Of a DNA stretch of 64,000 bases, positions 60,340 through 64,000 are shown one piece after another. The notes beneath the pieces are model-generated. The model was not told where the DNA came from, did not search any database, and saw only the letters and a list, made by a program, of their open reading frames with translations. The position numbers were made by a program, and so were the translations under genes. Source of the DNA: Marasmius tenuissimus (lineage: Eukaryota; Basidiomycota; Agaricomycetes; Agaricales; Marasmiaceae); assembly GCA_029532415.1 (NCBI GenBank), contig JAQOTA010000047.1, positions 2,728,001-2,792,000 on the forward strand. Reading direction: 5' to 3'. Position 1 is the first letter of the stretch, and each line of letters starts with the position of its first letter.

Positions 60340-62035
60340 ATGAATCCTCGGATGGGAACAATGGAACGTAATATCAAGTGTCAGAGGTGTGGTGAAGGTA
60401 GGACGGAGTGCCATGGTCACTTTGGTTATAGAGAGTTGGCTAGGCCTGTGTTTCATTCTGGTGCGTTCCCGGCTTATCCCGTTGCAGAATGACAACTCAT
60501 CGCCTCAAACTTGAATCGCAGGTTATATATTTGTGTGAACTGTGGAAAGCTCAAGGCCGTACGGTGAGTTCTTAACCCTTTCTTTTATTCGTTTCGCACT
60601 CCGACCCAAATTCCTGGCGGCCCTCCATTTACCACGGTGGATACGAACCCGACCTACGTCGTCCTGACAGTCGAGACCTCCAGCTGTGCTCAGGCGAGGG
60701 ATACCCGCGTTTTAGGTCGCTTGTTGTTTGGGGACACCGCAGAAGAGCCCAAGAAAGGGCATGGTGGTTACGGTCACGTACAGCCTCTCGTGCAGAAAGA
60801 GGGCTTGAAGCTTTTCTTGCAGTGCAAGAAGCTGAATTATGACGACGAGCTTTGTGGTATCGACGACTCGCTCCAAGTCACTTGCTTGGGGGAGATACGA
60901 GCAAGATGGTGCTCCTGTTCACGTTATCTCAGAATTCGAGTAGTTGTTGCAGGTGAGACTTGCATTGTAGGCAACGTTCCAGATGCTGACGGCGACTCCA
61001 GTTTCAAGTTGCGACTTACATGTACAATGATATTGCGGGTATTCCTCAGGCGTTGCAAAAGTCTGGTCGGTCGGTCAAGGCCATTCGAGCTTGTCTGAAT
61101 GGCAAGGAGGGTCATTTGCGAGGGAACCTGATGGGAAAGCGTAAGGATATCTCCGCACGTACTGTTGGGCTGGACGAAATCGGGATACCAAGAAGCAAAT
61201 CCCGACTTCGATAGTGATGAAATGAAAATGTAGTAAGTGTCTCTTCAAGTTCGCAAGAGGAATGTAACCTACGTCTTACCTTTCTCTAGTGTTCTCCAAA
61301 GCAAAGAGACTCGGGCTGAGCTCACCCAAGTAGCTTGGATGCCACGGGTCGGTTTGCGTAGAAGAACCTGCAGGAGGACAACGATGTCAACCAGATGGTA
61401 GTCGCTGGATCGAAGGGTCGTTCATTGCCATCTCGCAGGTGTCGGTGTGTGGGGCAGCAACGTGTGGAAGGGAAACACATCTTTTTCGGATTCCGGCACG
61501 GGAGACTCCCTAGGATTTGTCGAGGAACTTTACCTCCTCTGAGGGTTGACACCGCAGGTGTCCTTCCACGCCATGGCCGGGAGAGGATATCATTGATACC
61601 GCTTTCGAAACGGCTGACACTGGTTATACCCAGCGTTCGTAAATGGAGGCTATGGAGGATGCCATGATCTGCTATCACGCGACGGTGCGGAATCGTTTGG
61701 GGCTCTTATCCAGTTCGTCTGCAGAAAAGACGGCACGGACAGTGCATTTATCGAGCAGTAGAGCACCGACACCTTCAAAATCATCGACAAGGAGTTCAAA
61801 TATGATTACCGAGCAGATGACACCAATCCCAGTGTCGGGTTTGATGATAGCTTTTTGGAGGTTTAGGCAAAGCTCAAGGAGGAGTTTGTTACGGTCTTTA
61901 TACCACGTATCGTCTAGAACTCGATGTAGATTTCCCCTATTGATCGATGAAAGACCAACGACCTCAAACGGGCGTATCTAATCGACTAGGTTCAGGCTTC
62001 ATACGATCGCCGGGCCATTGCCCGTGATCTTCTGG
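60340..62035 (+). pseudogene. RPB1: Fragment of RNA polymerase II largest subunit gene (RPB1), broken
   Basis: RPB1 is the catalytic largest subunit of RNA polymerase II. In order along the plus strand are: [22 protein letters not shown] and LARPVFHSG (N-terminal zinc site, 60340-60470), ICVNCGKLKA (about 60530), GHGGYGHVQP and QKEGLKLF (60760-60820), QDGAPVHVISEFE (60905-60945), [26 protein letters not shown] and [15 protein letters not shown] (61015-61165), LDEIGIP, NQMVVAGSKG (61390), VGQQRVEGK, FHAMAGR, DTAFETADTGYTQR and a last IDR...DLKRAYLID (61940-61990). Stops and frame changes occur throughout. An intron with intact GTGAG...CCAG ends lies at 60952-61000, so the copy came from genomic DNA, not from mRNA. 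The part that should carry the NADFDGD active-site loop is missing between about 61200 and 61380. Confidence 0.88.
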
Positions 62036-62240
62036 GTCGGTGATTGGGGTGAGCTTTGGGCCTCGTTCCACGAATAAAGCGGTTGAAATCAAGTCGAAGT
62101 TTCTGGGAAGCTTGTCGATGAACGAAAGCGCCAGAGTGTTGAAGCACTCAGCGAGCATTGTAGGTGAGTGCAAACTCTTATTTCTGTCTGTACCTGCGCT
62201 CATCATACATAGAAGAAGTGACCACTGATCCGTTTCACCG

Positions 62241-63030
62241 TCATGTTGCGGGAGGGCATTCCAAAGACGCCGTTGCCATCATTATAATGATCGGGAATAT
62301 CTTCGTCTTGAACGTGTCCTCTCCGTTTCTTTTCTGCAATTCGAAGGTTTCACAGTGTCGTCTACCGCCTGTTGCAATGTCAGCTGTGATCTGTTAGTAT
62401 ATAAGCTACTTACAGTCCTTGCAGGTCTCATTCGGTTTTCGGAGGCAAATCTTTGCCAATTCCAGGTGAACAAGGCGCTCTAATCTGTGCGTGAGGGTGG
62501 CAGGGGAGATGAGAAAACGCAATACGTACCAGTTCGGTGAGAGTAGAGCACCGGAATGGGGTCATACCATGTGTGCCGCTGTGACGGACACTGTATGGCC
62601 CATTCCTTCTTCCGTCGTTCAATATCGTTCGTTCTTCCCACCTTGAAAACAACACCATCGCTGAACTCATTCTCGCCTTCGATACAAAACGCGTAGATGA
62701 ATGCAGCCGTGTCGTGGGGCGAAAGAGATTTGACGAGATAGAATTCGATCTTGCATAGGACAACCCAAACTATGCTGCCGTGAGTCATTCCCTCATGTCC
62801 TATCACTTCTACTAACCTCCCTGTTTCTCTGATGCTTCAAGGCCTTGCAGCGAAGGATGGGAGTGCAATTTTACTAGCGAGTCAGGAGGTAGTAAAGCCC
62901 GATAGCGTTTTGGGAGGTCGACAATTGTACAAAAATTGACTGTAGCCATGGATGGGAGAGCCATGATGTGTCTATTTAAGCTTTCTCCCGCGCGCACAAC
63001 TTGAACACCAACCTCAATGTTGGCTTTCAT
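62241..63030 (-). CDS. T5orf172 / GIY-YIG-like domain protein, copy 2
   Basis: Exons 63030-62817, 62769-62530, 62479-62414 and 62368-62241 sum to 648 nt (215 aa). A later ATG at 62964 would give 193 aa and follows a TTAAATA box at about 62975, so it is an alternative start. Introns are 45-50 nt. The domain reads FIYAFCIEGE, VVFKVGRTNDIERRKKEW, CPSQ, SHRTERLVHLELAKICL and TCKDCGRRHCETFEL. It matches copy 1 at 41 kb block by block, including the intron after HRT and the Cys-pair end. The family is thought to bind or cut DNA. It converges with the RPB1 fragment. No lesion is seen. Confidence 0.85.
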
Positions 63031-64000
63031 CAAGATTCGGCGCCGGAGAGGACCCGGCGACAGTTCGTAGGATCGGTTGGAGAAATCTTAGCAGGTGCGT
63101 TTTAGTGCTGTTATTTTCTGCGTTTTCGCATCGTTAACCTCTTTTCTCTCTTACTGTCATCAGTTCCATGAGCGAATCTTCACCACCTTCACAAGGCAGG
63201 CCCCCCACCTACTATCGAGGATCGTATCGACTGAAACATTGTGAAAATCTTGATGCCTTACCACTTCTCCGCACATCGTTGAACGTCTCGAAAAAGAAAT
63301 CGCCACAACGGGCAATGAATCGTCAACATCGTTTTCACGGCACGCAAAAGAATTCGAAAACGACATCTGCCTGATTCCATCAACACCACTGGTAACCCGA
63401 TCGGTCTGCGTGTCGTTGGATGTGACGACTCGTCGGACGTTAATTCTGGGATTGCGGGGAGGTCAGGCGGGAGTTTAGGCGAGTTGGATGGGCTGAACGC
63501 CTTCATATGTTCCGTGAGTCCTCAGTCATCTCGTGCTGTATGCTCACACGTTCTTGTAGACCCTATGCATCGCCATACTCCAGGCGCGGTGATCAACAGC
63601 AGCGGCAACGACAATGTTCTCAAAACCCACAGAAACTCTGACCAACTCCGATACGCCAGCTTTTAAAGTGATCGGGTCTCTCAGCCGCTTCAACTGATCA
63701 CCAAGTTTCCATCGCTGCTTCATCCCTCCGCCGCCATCCCTTGTCATCGATTCGCCGCAAAGATCATCGAGAGCAGCAAGCCAGGCAACTCCTGCTGCTT
63801 TTCATCGTTCCGGGCCTGACTTGCGACAAAGACTCAAGGTCATCAACGCTGGTGAGAGAATTGAGACTTTCGAGCGGTACGAGGGTTTCAGATGATGGCT
63901 CATTGGTGCGTGTGCTTTCCGCATTGCTCCTTCGGTCATGTCTAACGTGGTTATCTCTTTCTCTTTATACTCAGAATCTGTAGTCAAGCTATATGACGCC
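63031..64000. other. Window end, no confident gene
   Basis: A plus-strand ATG at 63168 opens a 68-codon frame, and an overlapping frame (about 63260-63480, containing VERLEKEIATTGNESS) has a coding-like composition. They could be exons of one gene that continues to the right, but no in-phase intron was found. 63001-63060 is the promoter side of the T5orf172 gene. Confidence 0.3.

Noticed and set aside
1..64000. CRISPR arrays, rRNA or tRNA genes, bacterial operons.
   Set aside because: No regularly spaced repeats, rRNA-like segments or cloverleaf candidates were noticed by eye, and the gene structures are eukaryotic; a tRNA scan was not possible.

Overview
The window looks like a gene-poor, repeat-rich stretch of a mushroom-forming basidiomycete (Agaricomycetes) genome. 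Coding regions are broken by many 45-70 nt GT-AG introns with CTGAC/CTAAC-like branch sites. Several predicted proteins belong to families I associate with Agaricomycetes, and the mobile elements (Ty3 chromovirus, Tnp2-type CACTA) are usual for that group. This is inference from gene structure and family resemblance; no species can be named. Exon joins were worked out by hand from splice signals and reading phase. Where the exon sum is given as a multiple of three, that was checked.

Layout. 0-2 kb: the 3' end of a Ty3/gypsy element (integrase tail with chromodomain), a decayed zinc-knuckle Gag-like ORF and a possible LTR. 2.1-2.5 kb: a MITE with target duplication. 3.65-4.97 kb (-): UbiA/COQ2-type prenyltransferase. 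9.86-11.93 kb (-): complete secreted serine carboxypeptidase. 14.1-16.7, 25.9-28.3 and 34.65-36.9 kb (all -): three intact 10-exon paralogs of an undescribed family with an N-terminal GGxFxxVxGDQ motif. Between them lie long stretches with little convincing coding, including a fold-back element at 17.8-18.15 kb and a decayed membrane-protein gene near 20-21 kb.

39.4-63 kb is a dense accessory block: two T5orf172/GIY-YIG-like genes (40.9 and 62.2 kb), a small coiled-coil gene, a 676-aa protein of an unnamed family, a damaged giant gene of about 2,120 codons made of repeated WE[WF]...REGP modules, an intact 1,000-aa Tnp2 (CACTA) transposase, a MATH-domain gene and a membrane RING-finger gene that converge, and a broken, intron-retaining fragment of the RNA polymerase II largest subunit gene (RPB1).

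How they fit together: the two enzymes near the left are ordinary single genes. The rest resembles a lineage-specific, transposon-driven region where families expand, decay and pick up fragments. The strongest candidates for undescribed biology are the GDQ-motif paralog trio and the giant tandem-module protein.
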